64,000 nt of DNA, from positions 434,001 to 498,000 of the forward strand of contig PZJY01000003.1 of NCBI GenBank assembly GCA_031472005.1, written 5' to 3'. The translations under genes and the position numbers were made by a program. The notes under the pieces are model-generated. The model saw nothing but the letters and a program-made list of their open reading frames with translations. It did not search any database and was not told the origin of the DNA. This stretch comes from Tetracladium setigerum. Lineage: Eukaryota > Ascomycota > Leotiomycetes > Helotiales. Below, one piece after another: positions 24,040 through 35,023 of this stretch; the first letter of the stretch is position 1; each line of letters starts with the position of its first letter.

Positions 24040-25781
24040 TCAAACAACGAGGCCTGGAGGGAGTGTGATTGGAAGGGAAACGCCGCTTGCATTAAGATCC
24101 TCAGTTTCTCCCTGAGAATCATCGTCTGTCCCGTCTAAGTTGAGGAGATGGAAGCGATTCATTGGAGGAGTATCCTTCTTCTTGGGTTGAGTATTCTCCC
24201 TGCGGGTAAGCACCGGCTTTTCGATTGGAATATTGCACTCATCAGTATCCCACTCAATTTTACAGCCCTTGTAGACGCTGAAATTTGTTAGCTAGACTCT
24301 CAGGTCATGTCAGAAACTTACGCTCTGCTCATCATGCAGGTTCGTGCAAACATGGCATTGTGAACCGAGTTGGTGGAGATGTAGGCGTTGTGACCACTGA
24401 ATGAGACCTTGATGACGACCAGATTGTGAATGTGCTCCAAATCATCTCGGATTGCCTCTTCGGTGTGTTTGGCGTTCTTGTTAACGATGACCAAATTTCG
24501 AGTTGCCCCAGTGGCAATCTTGTTGGCAACGTGACCTGGGAGGATGAACTGACGGTCGTTCCAGCGAATTTCAGCCTGCTACAGTTAGTTAAGCAACAAG
24601 AATACATCCTGATATCCCTTACTCTCTTGCCCTTGATGTACAGATCATAGCGCTTGACATGACGGTAGAAGTCTTGTGCAGCCGACTCATGCAAGAAAGA
24701 CACACTGGCAGCTCGGTCGTGGGTTCGGAGGTAGATATCGAGAAGCATTCCACCCCTAACAACTTCTGCGATCTCAGCATGAGTTGTATTTTCTGGCAAG
24801 TTAGAGATCAGAAGAGTTCGCTTGCAGAACTTTTCAAATTGTGGTCGCCGAGGTTTGGCATGTGAATCGTTATTTCCACTGTCCTCGTCGTAGAATACTT
24901 CTGGGCCATCTGCCATGTAGGAGTACTCCTCATTCTGGTTGGCATGATTATGGAAGCCGTTGGTATTTCTCGGTTGGTAGTCACCACCGTTACGAGGAGA
25001 GAAAGTGGAGTAGTTGGCGTTCCGACCAAAGGTGTAGTCCTGCTTCCCAGATACCGTGTGTGATGTAGACGGGGGAAATTGGTTCAACACCGCACCGCCA
25101 TCCGAGGTCCCCTCCACGGCCGAATAAATGGTCGAGTCGCCGTTCTCGTTCGCGGTAGTGTCATCCTGGATCAAGATCTGCCTTGGAAGTCAGTAATGTA
25201 AAATAGTCAATGCAGTAATAAAGCCTTACCTGGAGAGTGTCTGGTGCGATGCCGCCTCGGAAGAGATTGCGCTGAAGGTTGGCTAGGTACATAATAACGT
25301 TAGCAAGCTCCAGAACATAGCAAGCACATCTGCCATTATATTTTTAAATGTATACCATATTCACGAGCAGTATTAAGCTATCAGTTGTTAGCATGGGCTC
25401 AAAGTCTGCCGATCTCCTCTGGAAAACTTACAAGGCTGTCATGGTCGGATTTTGGAATTGTGACGGTAGTCAAATGTAGAGGGGTCGTGAAATCATCGCC
25501 AGAAGCATGCTACATTTCGCAGATTAGAGATGAAGGCCATGGTTGGACAAGAGGAAGCATACAAACTGCGCTCTGTGGTGGTTGAGTCCCCGGATTAGCA
25601 AAGTTCCCATTATCATTTGCGCAAACAAGCTTCCAACAAGCTCTTGCAGCGCGGGGCGTTGGAAGTTGCAGATAGATGGAGGGGAGCTACTGTACTGTAC
25701 TGTAGCGTATTGTACGTACCTTCGCAATAAAGTCTCGAAGTATGCCTTGTCGAGGGTGACGGTGCCAGAGGAATAATCCAT
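24040..25781 (-). CDS. Nrd1-like RRM RNA-binding protein
   Basis: The seven exons are 25781-25716, 25509-25432, 25377-25356, 25282-25230, 25177-24623, 24575-24322 and 24277-24040. All phases agree and give 421 residues, including a 22-nt micro-exon that encodes LNTAREY. The N-terminus (MDYSSGTVTLDKAYFETLLRR, then PKSDHDSLLNTAREYANLQ) is typical of fungal 'negative regulator of differentiation 1' proteins, which bind mRNA and influence sexual differentiation and cytokinesis in fission yeast. A low-complexity Asn/Ser-rich linker follows. Then come two RRM folds: KRTLLISNLPENTTHAEIAE with RAASVSFLHE, and TRNLVIVNKNAKHTEEAIRD with VVIKVSFSGHNAYIST. The tail ends PITLPPGLVV. Intron 1 contains a TACTGTACTGTACTGTA motif. 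It is intact. The name is by similarity, and the RNA targets are unknown. Confidence 0.87.
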
Positions 25782-26585
25782 GTTGCTGAAATGAAGATGC
25801 ACAAGGCCGAAACCCACTTGTTCTTGTCTGTGGTGTACAAGAATCACTTTCGGATGGGCGAGTTGGAGATGGCTCCTGGAGGGGAGGGCGTTTCACGGTC
25901 ACCCCTGTAGTCTTGGCATCTCCATCTCTCTCGCCTAACAAGAGCTTAAAAAGCATTGGTAAAATCACGTGCATTAGGGATGGGTCAAAATAACGTTGAT
26001 ATTGACTTCCTTTCTTCAAGGACGAACTTATTTTGACTAAGAATTAGTACCTAATTTGTACAAGTTCTCCATTCCAATTCCCAAAGATCTTGTCTGCTAC
26101 TTTGGCCACGTTAAGTGTTTAGTACTGCGCTTTCGCTTAGCCGCCAGCTGCATTTCACTCAAATTGGGTGGCTTCCGATTGGAGTACGCGTTCAAGCGGC
26201 TATGAACTGACATAATATCTTTCTTGTTACCCTGGCCCGAATAATCTGTAATTTGGTTAGATAGTTTTGTCTATTCCTTCCCTCGGAAACATCATAAAGA
26301 TAAGAATTGTATTCCCTCTCAAAAGCAGGTGTAATTATGTGTCGCGTGACTTTTCTCTATCATAGAACGTTTAACATCCAGCTTTCAACCCCGAATCACC
26401 TTAAGTATATTTGTCAATCTTCCGCTTAGGTTTGTTCTCCCTGTTATCTCATTCAAGGATACGTAGGTATCTTCTTGGGTTAAACAGTTTGGAGAACAGG
26501 ATTCATTATATTTAGGTAATTACGAATGAATGACCCCGAAGTATCAATTCCAACTGACCCCAAATAGGTAATAACAGTTGCCTTA
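25782..26585. other. intergenic, Nrd1-like promoter and HET 3' flank
   Basis: AT-rich, with no coding potential recognised. Confidence 0.5.
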
Positions 26586-29001
26586 TTACACAATATACAT
26601 CTCCTCCACCAAACAATTTTCGAAAATCTCCGCAGCCAGACTCTCGTCCTCGCCTTTCGTAAAAACAAAACTCCCCATCCGCTTAAAGGTAGGAACATCC
26701 AGTGACACGACTTCCTCGGGATCGCTCAGCAAACACAGCACAATCCCAGCTGGTGAATCCACTGTATATGGACGTGAAAAGACGTTTCTAGTATACGTCC
26801 ATGGAAAGACCTCTAGAATGTACATCTGGCTAAGATTTGCTGCAATGACCATTCCGTCGTCCTTGGTATCTGGCATGATTCGCATACCAGGAACAGGTGA
26901 CACGTCTGGTGAGAGCTCACCATTCCCTTCGAATAGCGCCAGTGATGCAACCTTACCGCTTAGGCGAAGCACTGCATTGCTGACAGATCCAAACTCAAGA
27001 GCTGGAGAGACAAGTTCGGTGGATACACGGAGAATCCTCAGTGCAGGGTTGTTGTAGTCAAGCATCTTCGCTCGATCGAATTGTTTGACTTGACCATCAA
27101 TAGCTGCCCATGACCACGTCGGTGCTCGATAGAGCGGACTTCTACTCGCTGTAGCAGGCTCCTCAGACGACCACAGCAATTGCCGAACAAATGCGGTCGG
27201 ACTCTCGTCAGCATACCACAAGCCAGCAGCATACTGTAGCGCCGGCCACCGGGCTCGAAACAGCACATCAAAATACGAGGCAGCAGCAGCAAAAGCGATC
27301 AGCTTATCGGAATATTCTGTTAATGCTCTAGACGAATACTGCATGACGAGTAAATCCCATTGTGCATCTGTCGACATTAGGCTGCGGTTGGCGAGTGTGA
27401 AGACGCCTGGCACGAGCTCAGCAGGCTTGATGGATCGCACAAGGGACATTCCACAGACACCGTATCTGGTCATATTACCTTGCAAGAGTGGACGAACGAT
27501 GGAGATTCGCTCAGTATTATGGATTCCTCCGCATCCAACGTAGCGCTCTCGACAGCACCAGTAAACCTGATTGGCAGCGAATATGAGGAGCCTGGTTGAT
27601 AAGATCGCCTCTTGGAATGTCCAAGCTCGTTCGGCAATGGGCTGGACTATTCTCTCCTCGTGTAGTTTGAAAAGATTTATCTCGGTGTGGGCGGGACATT
27701 TTTGCACGTATTTCCTGTCTTCTCCGTATGCGTACAAACGATCCGATTCTCTAATCCCTTTCCCTTCCTCGAACCTGATTCGGAACGGGCCTATCGAATG
27801 TACGTTGTCTTGCCTTGGTGCAAGAAAGCCTTCGGTCGATGACTTGGCAGAAGCAGCACAGATCGTTAGAACGCCTTGTTGATAGTACTGTGCCATCATC
27901 GCAAGCTCGTGCTGTTTGTCCTCGGCGTTGTTTTGATAAATGCATAGTGCATCAACCCAGAGATACGGGATTTTCAGGCCAATACACACTTGAATAGCGT
28001 CTTGAATAGTTAATCCGAGGTGATTGATGCGAATTCCACGGAGTAATTCGTCTCGTGTATCATCGTTCAACACCACTCGCTGCGCTCCTCCCCAACAATA
28101 TGATAGTACTGCAAAGTTGAGATGCGTGGGAGTTAAAATTTCAGATGCCTGGGTGGCGAGTGTTGCCGACTCCACCAGGCGAACAAAACCCGTGGTCATG
28201 GCAGACCGTACATCCACCAAGCGAGTCGGAAGTTGAGGCGAATAGCCAACATCACCATGTTGGAGTGGCTGGCATTCGGGATGCGAATCGAGGCACTTTT
28301 GGAGGGAGTCAAGTGCGAAATTCCTACTTGATTGCGACCCCTTGTTCCATTCAATCATCGTGACTTTGTTGATGCAACTGGTATCATCTTGCATTTCCCC
28401 TGTAAGCTCATCTTCGGTTAGAAAGCGAGCTTGTGTCACTTCAACGGTAGGAACACAAACGTGAGTAATTATGTGCTCGACACATTGATAGTTCGCCCGA
28501 GCCGGTCAGGAGGACATTTCCACCTAATGTCAACTTCGTGTGAAAAAGCGCATCATACGGGCCACAAGCTGACTGATATGCATATCGTGGAAAAGGTTGC
28601 ATTTTATGAGATTCCCGAAAGGTGTTTGGACTCATTTTGCTAGGTACTAATTTCTCGTTTGCGGTTGAGAGATGCATGAATTCTGAACGGTACACCTGCT
28701 TTAGTGAAATCCGAATCTCTACCACTCCACGGAGAGGGAGATCCGGAAGGGGACCTTCATCACCACATAAGAGGGTTAAGAGCCATTGGTGAAAAAGGCA
28801 TCCATATCGAGCAGAGTTGCGAACCTGTCCGAAATCAACAGTTATTGTTGAAGAGTCTAGATAAGGTTCAAGCCGGTAATGGTGGGCTTCGAATGCGAAA
28901 CAATAACGGCGGCAATCGTCACATCGGTGCGGTTGAGGCTGACCGTTATTTTGTCTCTGGAGGGAGCGGCGAGAAAACGAGGAATCCGAGGGGCTCGACA
29001 T
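26586..29001 (-). CDS. heterokaryon incompatibility (HET) domain protein 1
   Basis: HET-domain proteins trigger programmed cell death when genetically different fungal hyphae fuse. Proposed exon 1 is 29001-28524 and exon 2 28438-26586, about 776 residues; an in-frame ATG at 29064 could extend the N-terminus. Exon 1 has a CDDCRRYCFAFEAHH segment, often found ahead of HET domains. The HET core lies at about 265-345 (LNFAVLSYCWGG, PYLWVDALCIYQNN, GVLTICAASAKSSTEGFLAPR), followed by the family's downstream segment (ERAWTFQEAILSTRLLIF) and a long C-terminal half ending VEEMYIV. The exon 1 donor is uncertain (28523 or a site about 50 nt further on), but a joining intron is needed because the two reading frames differ. 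The gene is otherwise intact. It has no NACHT or WD40 repeats and no plainly visible partner gene. Confidence 0.88.
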
Positions 29002-29525
29002 CTGGCTAGCCTGGAAGCTATGAAGAGGAACAGGAATAATGATCCGAGATCGTTGCAAGATCAAGATAGATCATGAAGGGTTCAACGGTAGGAAAAGGAA
29101 AACATAGGATGGGGACGAGGTCGAACTCGAGGCAGACTTCTGCCCACTCTGGTGCAATTGCAAGGCTGTACTGAAGCTCACGCACGATGAGTGTATACTC
29201 GCCCTATCTTGCTTACAGCTCATGTTGATGCATGGCCGTGAATCCTTTTCCAAAGTCTACACGCTGGTGGCAGAGAGATGGAGGGAGGCTCTGGTGTGGT
29301 GAGGGTAAAATCTGAGTATATTTCGTAGAAGTGCAGTCAGTCTCCGTCCTCAGTAGTCTGACGTTGGCCAATCCCTCGATCAGGTGATCACAGGCATTCC
29401 CATTCCATTTCACTTGGCAATTCTCTCGCTCTCTTTCATCTCCGATACCAAAAAGTCAAAACACGCAAATCAAACGTTTCCCATCAAGACGGCAGTTCTG
29501 AGTTATCGTCTTCTCTCTTCCCAGT
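29002..29525. other. intergenic, HET1 promoter
   Basis: No coding exon supported. Confidence 0.45.
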
Positions 29526-29812
29526 TCAATAATCAACAATCTGTTTAGATTTCATCAGCCCAAGCATGACGACTCCATGTTGCGACAACTCATCAACTCG
29601 CACTTGCACTCCACCTGGAACACTTGGCTGGGCTCCTGTCTTCTTGTCTGTGAAAGTATCTTTCGCTTGGTGCATTATTAGGGGCCAGCCACCAGCCATC
29701 AACTCGCAGGAGCCCACGATAGTAGGATCATGACTATTGTTCGCCAAAGTGCGCACTCAGTATTGTGGGATCCGGACGGTGTATAAACTTTTGTCTCAAT
29801 CTTGGCCCCCAT
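29526..29812 (-). CDS. small conserved-looking ORF of unknown function (one frameshift)
   Basis: The ATG at 29812 opens MGAKIETKVYTPSGSHNTEC, and the second half (PLIMHQAKDTFTDKKTGAQP, RVDELSQHGVVMLGLMKSK) runs in another frame to a stop at 29526. The total of 287 nt is one short of a multiple of three. Adding a single C at 29744-29745 joins both halves into 95 residues with natural composition (ALWANNSHDP at the joint). This is the same kind of lesion seen in recognised genes here, which supports its being a real gene. There is no signal peptide or membrane segment and no known domain. Because the window repeatedly shows such breaks, small genes like this are easily lost from annotation. It could still be a chance pairing of two ORFs. 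Confidence 0.45.
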
Positions 29813-30267
29813 TACTGAGCATCAACAGAACGCGTGGTCTCCAAGACAACTCCAAGACAAGACAAGAAAACATAAGAAAACAAATCCCTATCGCCGACCC
29901 ATCTCACTTCCTGTGATGACATTTCAGAGCCACTTGAGAGGCTGTGTCAAGGCCCTGACGCGGGGGATTTCCCCTTCTCCAAGAGCTGGATGGGTGGAGC
30001 GCATCCTCATTGGGGTTCACTGACCCTGGCTGGCACGTAGATTGGAATGCGACAGATGCGAGGGTGCGACAAGGAGGAACAGCGTCCACATATTATGCTT
30101 TAGCGTAAGCCTTAAACATGCCATCTCATTTCTGGGAGCGCGGCCTACGTCTGAGTGAGCGCCATTGACTTTATATCAGGTCCTTTATCTGTTGTTCCAT
30201 CAGCTCCTACAGTTTCGTTTCTCTCTCTCAAACATCAGGTGCTGCGTAAACACAACAATCACGAACC
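29813..30267. other. intergenic between the divergent small ORF and the DOMON/b561 gene
   Basis: 455 bp that would hold two divergent promoters. The last part before 30268 is CT-rich. No other coding signal. Confidence 0.45.
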
Positions 30268-31680
30268 ATGCGTTTCTTCAGCTTGCTTACCGCGCTTTCT
30301 ATTGGTACAATACCCCCCTTTATCGAGACCTCTCACACACTTCTCAATTCTAACCTCAACATCTAGCTTCCGCTGTTGCAGCGCAAAATGTTACCAATTG
30401 CGTATCCGGAGGTGTGTGCTACGCGGTGAATATCCCCGAAGCAACAGCATCCAGTGGCTCTGGCGATATCTTCATTCACATCTCTGGACCAACAAGCCTA
30501 TCGTGGATTGGCGTTGGACAGGGGAGTCAAATGAGAGGTTCGAATATCTTCATCATCTACGCAAATGCGGCAGGGAACAATGTAACAGTATCACCAAGAC
30601 TCGGCCTCGGAGAGAGTCAGCCACTCAACAGCGGGTCAACAGCGCAAATTACTTTACTTGAAGGTTCTGGTATTGAAAATAGCGTGATGACTGCAAATTT
30701 CAGATGTAAGTTTTCCACTTCTGGTCAATTGAACTCAACTAATGTGTCTAGGCTCAAATTGCAATTCTTGGAGTGGAGGATCCATGAGCTTTACGGACTC
30801 TTCGTCTAACTGGATTTGGTCTTACCGCAGAGGAAGCGCCATCTCTTCGGACAGTCTATCAGCCAGTCTCATTCAACACTCCACCTATGGAGTCATGACG
30901 CTAAATCTTCAATCCGCTGCTGGAGGAAGTTCCATCAATCCTTTCGTGGCTGCCTCACAAAGCCCATCTTCAAATACCGGTACAAACACCAACTCTGGCT
31001 CCGGCTCCGACGACAACTCCTCCAGCTCTGACGACGATGACAACAAAAGTTCAGACTCAACCTCCTCCGAAGGAATCACACGTCCCGACAACTACAACAC
31101 TATCCTCATGGCCCACGGCATCATCGGTCCAATCGCCTTCGCCATTCTCTACCCTCTCGGTGCAATCGGTATTCGTCTTCTCACAGTTCCCGGCATCGTC
31201 TGGCTGCACGCTGGCTGGATGGTATTCACCTACACGCTTGTCTTAGCTACCATGGGTCTCGGTATCTGGATTGCCAAGGAGACCGAACTACTCTCCAGTT
31301 ACCACGCCATTATCGGCCTCGTTGTCGTCGCCGCCCTCCTGCTCCAGCCCATCACTGGTTTACTTCACCATCGACTGTACAAATCTCGCGGGAAGCCAAA
31401 TAGTGCTACTTACCCTCATGTGTGGTGGGGAAGACTGGCTATTACGCTCGGTATCATCAATGGAGGATTGGGTTTGAGGTTAGCCAAGAATACAAAGAAT
31501 GGGGAGATTGCTTATGGGGTCGTGGCCGGTGTGATGTGGGTGATTTGGATGGCTGTTGTGGCCTTCGGGGTAGTGAGAGGGCGAGGGGAGGCTGGGAGGG
31601 TGAGGTCGAATGGGAGTAGTGAGAAGTCGAATTTGCAACAGGAAAGGGAGGTGAGGATGTCGGATGATAGGAGGGTCTAG
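30268..31680 (+). CDS. secreted/membrane DOMON (CDH-type cytochrome) plus cytochrome b561 protein
   Basis: The exons are 30268-30304, 30367-30705 and 30752-31680, 434 residues with all phases consistent. A signal peptide (MRFFSLLTALSIASAVAAQ) is split by intron 1. Residues about 20-210 form a DOMON-type haem domain like the cytochrome domain of cellobiose dehydrogenase (AA8). Candidate haem ligands are the Met in VGQGSQMRGSN and the His in LIQHSTYGVM. A Ser/Asp/Asn-rich linker at about 225-270 follows. Then come five membrane helices of a cytochrome b561 domain with its histidines (MAHGIIGPIAF, WLHAGWMVF, SSYHAIIGLVV, GLLHHRLYK, YPHVWWGR). Such proteins are thought to move electrons across the plasma membrane, for example to extracellular iron. 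The flavin dehydrogenase domain of true cellobiose dehydrogenase is absent. Confidence 0.92.
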
Positions 31681-32807
31681 ATGGTTTGGGAGGGGAAAGG
31701 GAGGTTGAAGGGGGTAGGGGGTGTATATAACAAATCATGGATAGGAGGGCAGATTTGGAGTTTGGAGGAGGCGTTGGGTGATTGAGCACATACATACATT
31801 TTTTTTCCCTATGTTTTAAGCAACAATAAATAGATAAGACTGAGCTAGGGGTTGCGTCGTCAAAAGATACCTAAACAAATCTACAATACTATGAAAATTA
31901 ATTATTGGTTCATGCTCGTTTGACATGTGGATGAATGGAATGCACTAGCGAGCAGTAGTGTTGATGTCGTCGGTTGTGCACAAGAGTGCATCTCCGTGCC
32001 AACAACGAGCGACACTCGCGAAGTCAACTTCTCAAATTTAAAAAGAATATCCCATCTGACACTTGTAAATATAGTTGTATTCTCCTAAGTGTCCGGAGAG
32101 CCGCTACTAGGTCAGCTGAGCACTGTATCTAACAGACTGAAGCCAGTCGCAACACCAAAGACTTGAAGCTAACTACCTAAATACCTTAATCCCTTCCTTT
32201 ACGAATTCACCCCAGCATCAATGAACGAATATGACCACAGAATCCCTGGGGTGCTAAGTCCTAGTTTTCTAGGTCTCAAAGAAACTATTGTGAATGGGGA
32301 ATTGTCTTTGCATCTGCTGCCAAGGAGTGGATAGTCTGCAAGTGATTTGAGGTCTTTGGATAAATCTTGGTTAGATGGCGATATGTATTGGACAAGGGAG
32401 TTGATGAGATGATCTACTGAATACTGCTGTTTCACTTTACCCACAGATTCTCAAAGTTTGAAGGGTGAAAATTGCTATTAAATAATCTCATGATTTTTAA
32501 GGGCTTTCCTTGTTTGATGAGAGTAGAAAGAGCAGCTTGATTTGAGAAATTCGTGGCACAAAGGGAAAGAATAGGAGAAGTACAGCCACTTGCTTTATAG
32601 AATTGGTCGTGCAAAAATAATCGTGTCCATTTTCATGAGGTGGTTGCTGAAATTTATCTGTTATGATTTCCCATGAAGATCTTCAGGTCGGCCGCTCACT
32701 TTCGAAAAGCCTTGGCAAATCAACCGAAAATTTAGCCCACCAAAGTCAATCTTTTTGACCGCGACCCCTCCATCAACCCGCCGACGACAATAGCACAACA
32801 CGACAAC
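31681..32807. other. intergenic, possible gene relic on minus strand
   Basis: Two adjoining minus ORFs, 32614-32432 and 32444-32199, are offset in frame but both look protein-like (SGCTSPILSLCATNFSNQAA; then YSVDHLINSLVQY). Together they suggest a degenerate ankyrin-like fragment, though no domain is certain. The rest is AT-rich. The region also contains the eIF3 subunit promoter. Confidence 0.3.
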
Positions 32808-34335
32808 ATGAGCGGCTATCAAAATGGAGGTGCTCCCTCGCGGGCGCTGGACGATGAATCCGATCTTGAGGAGGAGGCTCTTGCGGCAGATTACAGAGAG
32901 CAGCTTGCCTACGAAGGCGCTGACCTTGAGCAAGTCAATTCTTTGACCATGGCACAACAGACCGACGACATCCAGTCAAGACTCGCAGCAGCAGCTCAAC
33001 CTCTCGACTTTTCCGCAAATCTCGATACCAAGTTTGCCAGTTACGACAACTATTGCAGCTTGTTCCACTTCATTCTGAACTCGGAGGGACCGGTTGATCT
33101 CGAGCCACCTTCGGTGCGTCCCCACAAGAACCTCTCCATCGGGCACAACTAATTTTCACGATAGTACTTCTGGGCTTGGGATGTTATCGACGAGTTCATC
33201 TACCAGTTCAACTCGTTCTGCTCATACAGAAACCGCATCGCTCGCCAAGGCAACAATGAGGAAGAGATTGCGCTCCTTCGCGAAACACCAAACACATGGG
33301 GCTGCTACAGCGTGCTCAATGTCCTCTACTCCCTCATCCAGCGATCGCAGATCAACGAACAACTTGCAGCAATGAAGCGCAACGAGGAGCCTATGGCGGT
33401 TGCTGGAGATTATGGCTCGAAGCCGCTCTACAGAATGTTGGGATACTTCTCGATCATTGGTCTCCTACGGGTACACTGCCTGTTGGGTGACTTCAGTCTT
33501 GCTTTGAAGACTCTGGATGACATCGAGCTCAACAAGAAGGCCATGTTCGCTCGTGTGATGGCTGCTCACTTCACAACCTACTACTACGTAGGCTTCTCAT
33601 ACATGATGATGCGCCGATACGCAGATGCCATCCGCATGTTCAGCCACATCCTTATCTACGTCTCCCGAACGAAGAACTTCCAGAAGAACGCCCAGTACGA
33701 TTCTATCTCGAAGAAGAACGACCAGATGTACGCACTTATCGCCATCTGTGTTGCTTTCCACCCAGTCCGATTGGATGACACCATTCACACCGCTCTCCGC
33801 GAGAAGTATGGTGACCAACTCTTGAAGTTGCAGCGAGGTGGACCAGAGTCTCTTCCCGTCTTCGAGGAGCTCTTCCGTTCTTCGTGCCCTAAATTCATCT
33901 CCCCAACTCCCCCTGACTTTGACAACCCAGCCCTCAATGTTGACCCTCTTGAGCACCATCTCTCCATTTTCATGGACGAGGTCAAGACCAACATGTTCAG
34001 CCCAACGGTCAAGTCATATCTCCGTCTCTACACCACGATGGATTTGAAGAAGTTGGCTGGTTTCTTGGAGGTTGAGCCAGAGAAGCTTAGGGGATGGCTT
34101 TTGGTCAACAAGCAAAGAAGCCGACAAATTAGGTGGACAGAGAACGGCTTGTTGGATGGAGAGGTAGTCAGCGCGAATGATCTTGATTACGCTATGCAAG
34201 GAGTAAGCTCGGAATGTCCGCTTGTTGATGATTACATGCACTAACGTACTACAGGACCTGATTCACATCTCGGAAGCCAAGGTCGGACGAAAGTTGGTGG
34301 ATTGGTATCTTCGAAATCTGGCACGCACATACTAA
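32808..34335 (+). CDS. eukaryotic translation initiation factor 3 subunit L
   Basis: A non-core subunit of eIF3, which recruits the small ribosomal subunit and mRNA. The exons are 32808-33113, 33165-34202 and 34255-34335 (introns of 51 and 52 nt), 474 residues. The family features run in order: an acidic N-terminus (SDLEEEALAADYREQLAYEG), YCSLFHFILNSEGPVDLE, WDVIDEFIYQFNSFCSYR, WGCYSVLNVLYSLI, MLGYFSIIGLLRVHCLLGD, MMMRRYADAIRMFSHILIY, and the C-terminal PCI-like part (KSYLRLYTTMDLKKLAGFLE). The last exon encodes LIHISEAKVGRKLVDWYLRN. It is a cytoplasmic protein with no lesion in any exon. Confidence 0.96.
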
Positions 34336-35023
34336 ACGGCAGCTTCTCCATTTCTATCACGATTGGGTTTGGGAATTTGCATGGCATGGCGTATGGGTGA
34401 AAAGCAAGGTTACGAGCTTGATTTGTCAGTAGACATAGCAGGTAGCTCACCGTCGAGACAATGTGTAGGGTAGAGAAGTGGAATGAAGAACAAAAAAAAC
34501 ATCAAAGTCCCATTTTAATTCTCATTCACTCTTTGTTACATACATGTACTATTCGTCGCATTCCGCTTCCCTCGGTAATGTGCATGATAGTGACCATGGG
34601 ATCGGATTGCTGGCTGGCTCTTGCCAAGTTACACCTTAAGACACAGGGTGCTTTTTTTTCGTCACCGACATCTTGAAATAAGCCATCCCAGCCCATGCAG
34701 CCCTTGGATTCTCTTTCCTTTCCTATGATATCTTCCTCCTCCCGAATTCGCCTAGACTTTCCGAAATTTGAGCGCGAGTGTGGTAGGACGACACGTTGTG
34801 CAAAGAGCTCAGGGCTTGGTACTGATATCGGTGTCCTCATCCACGGCTAATATTTGAGGGGATCCCCATTCGATTTGCGCGCAACGAGACGCCGCCAACA
34901 GCCTCTTCAAATCTCCAGATCTTTATCTCCTCCTCTGCGTCCGATCGATATCTCTTCTCTAGTCGCGAAAGCTATCCCCTCCATCTGCGAGCCTCTTCTT
35001 ATATGTTTGTATTGCGCTGTGCA
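34336..35023. other. intergenic between eIF3L and stress-protein gene
   Basis: No coding exon. The final 170 bases are CT-rich and likely form the leader of the next gene. Confidence 0.5.
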
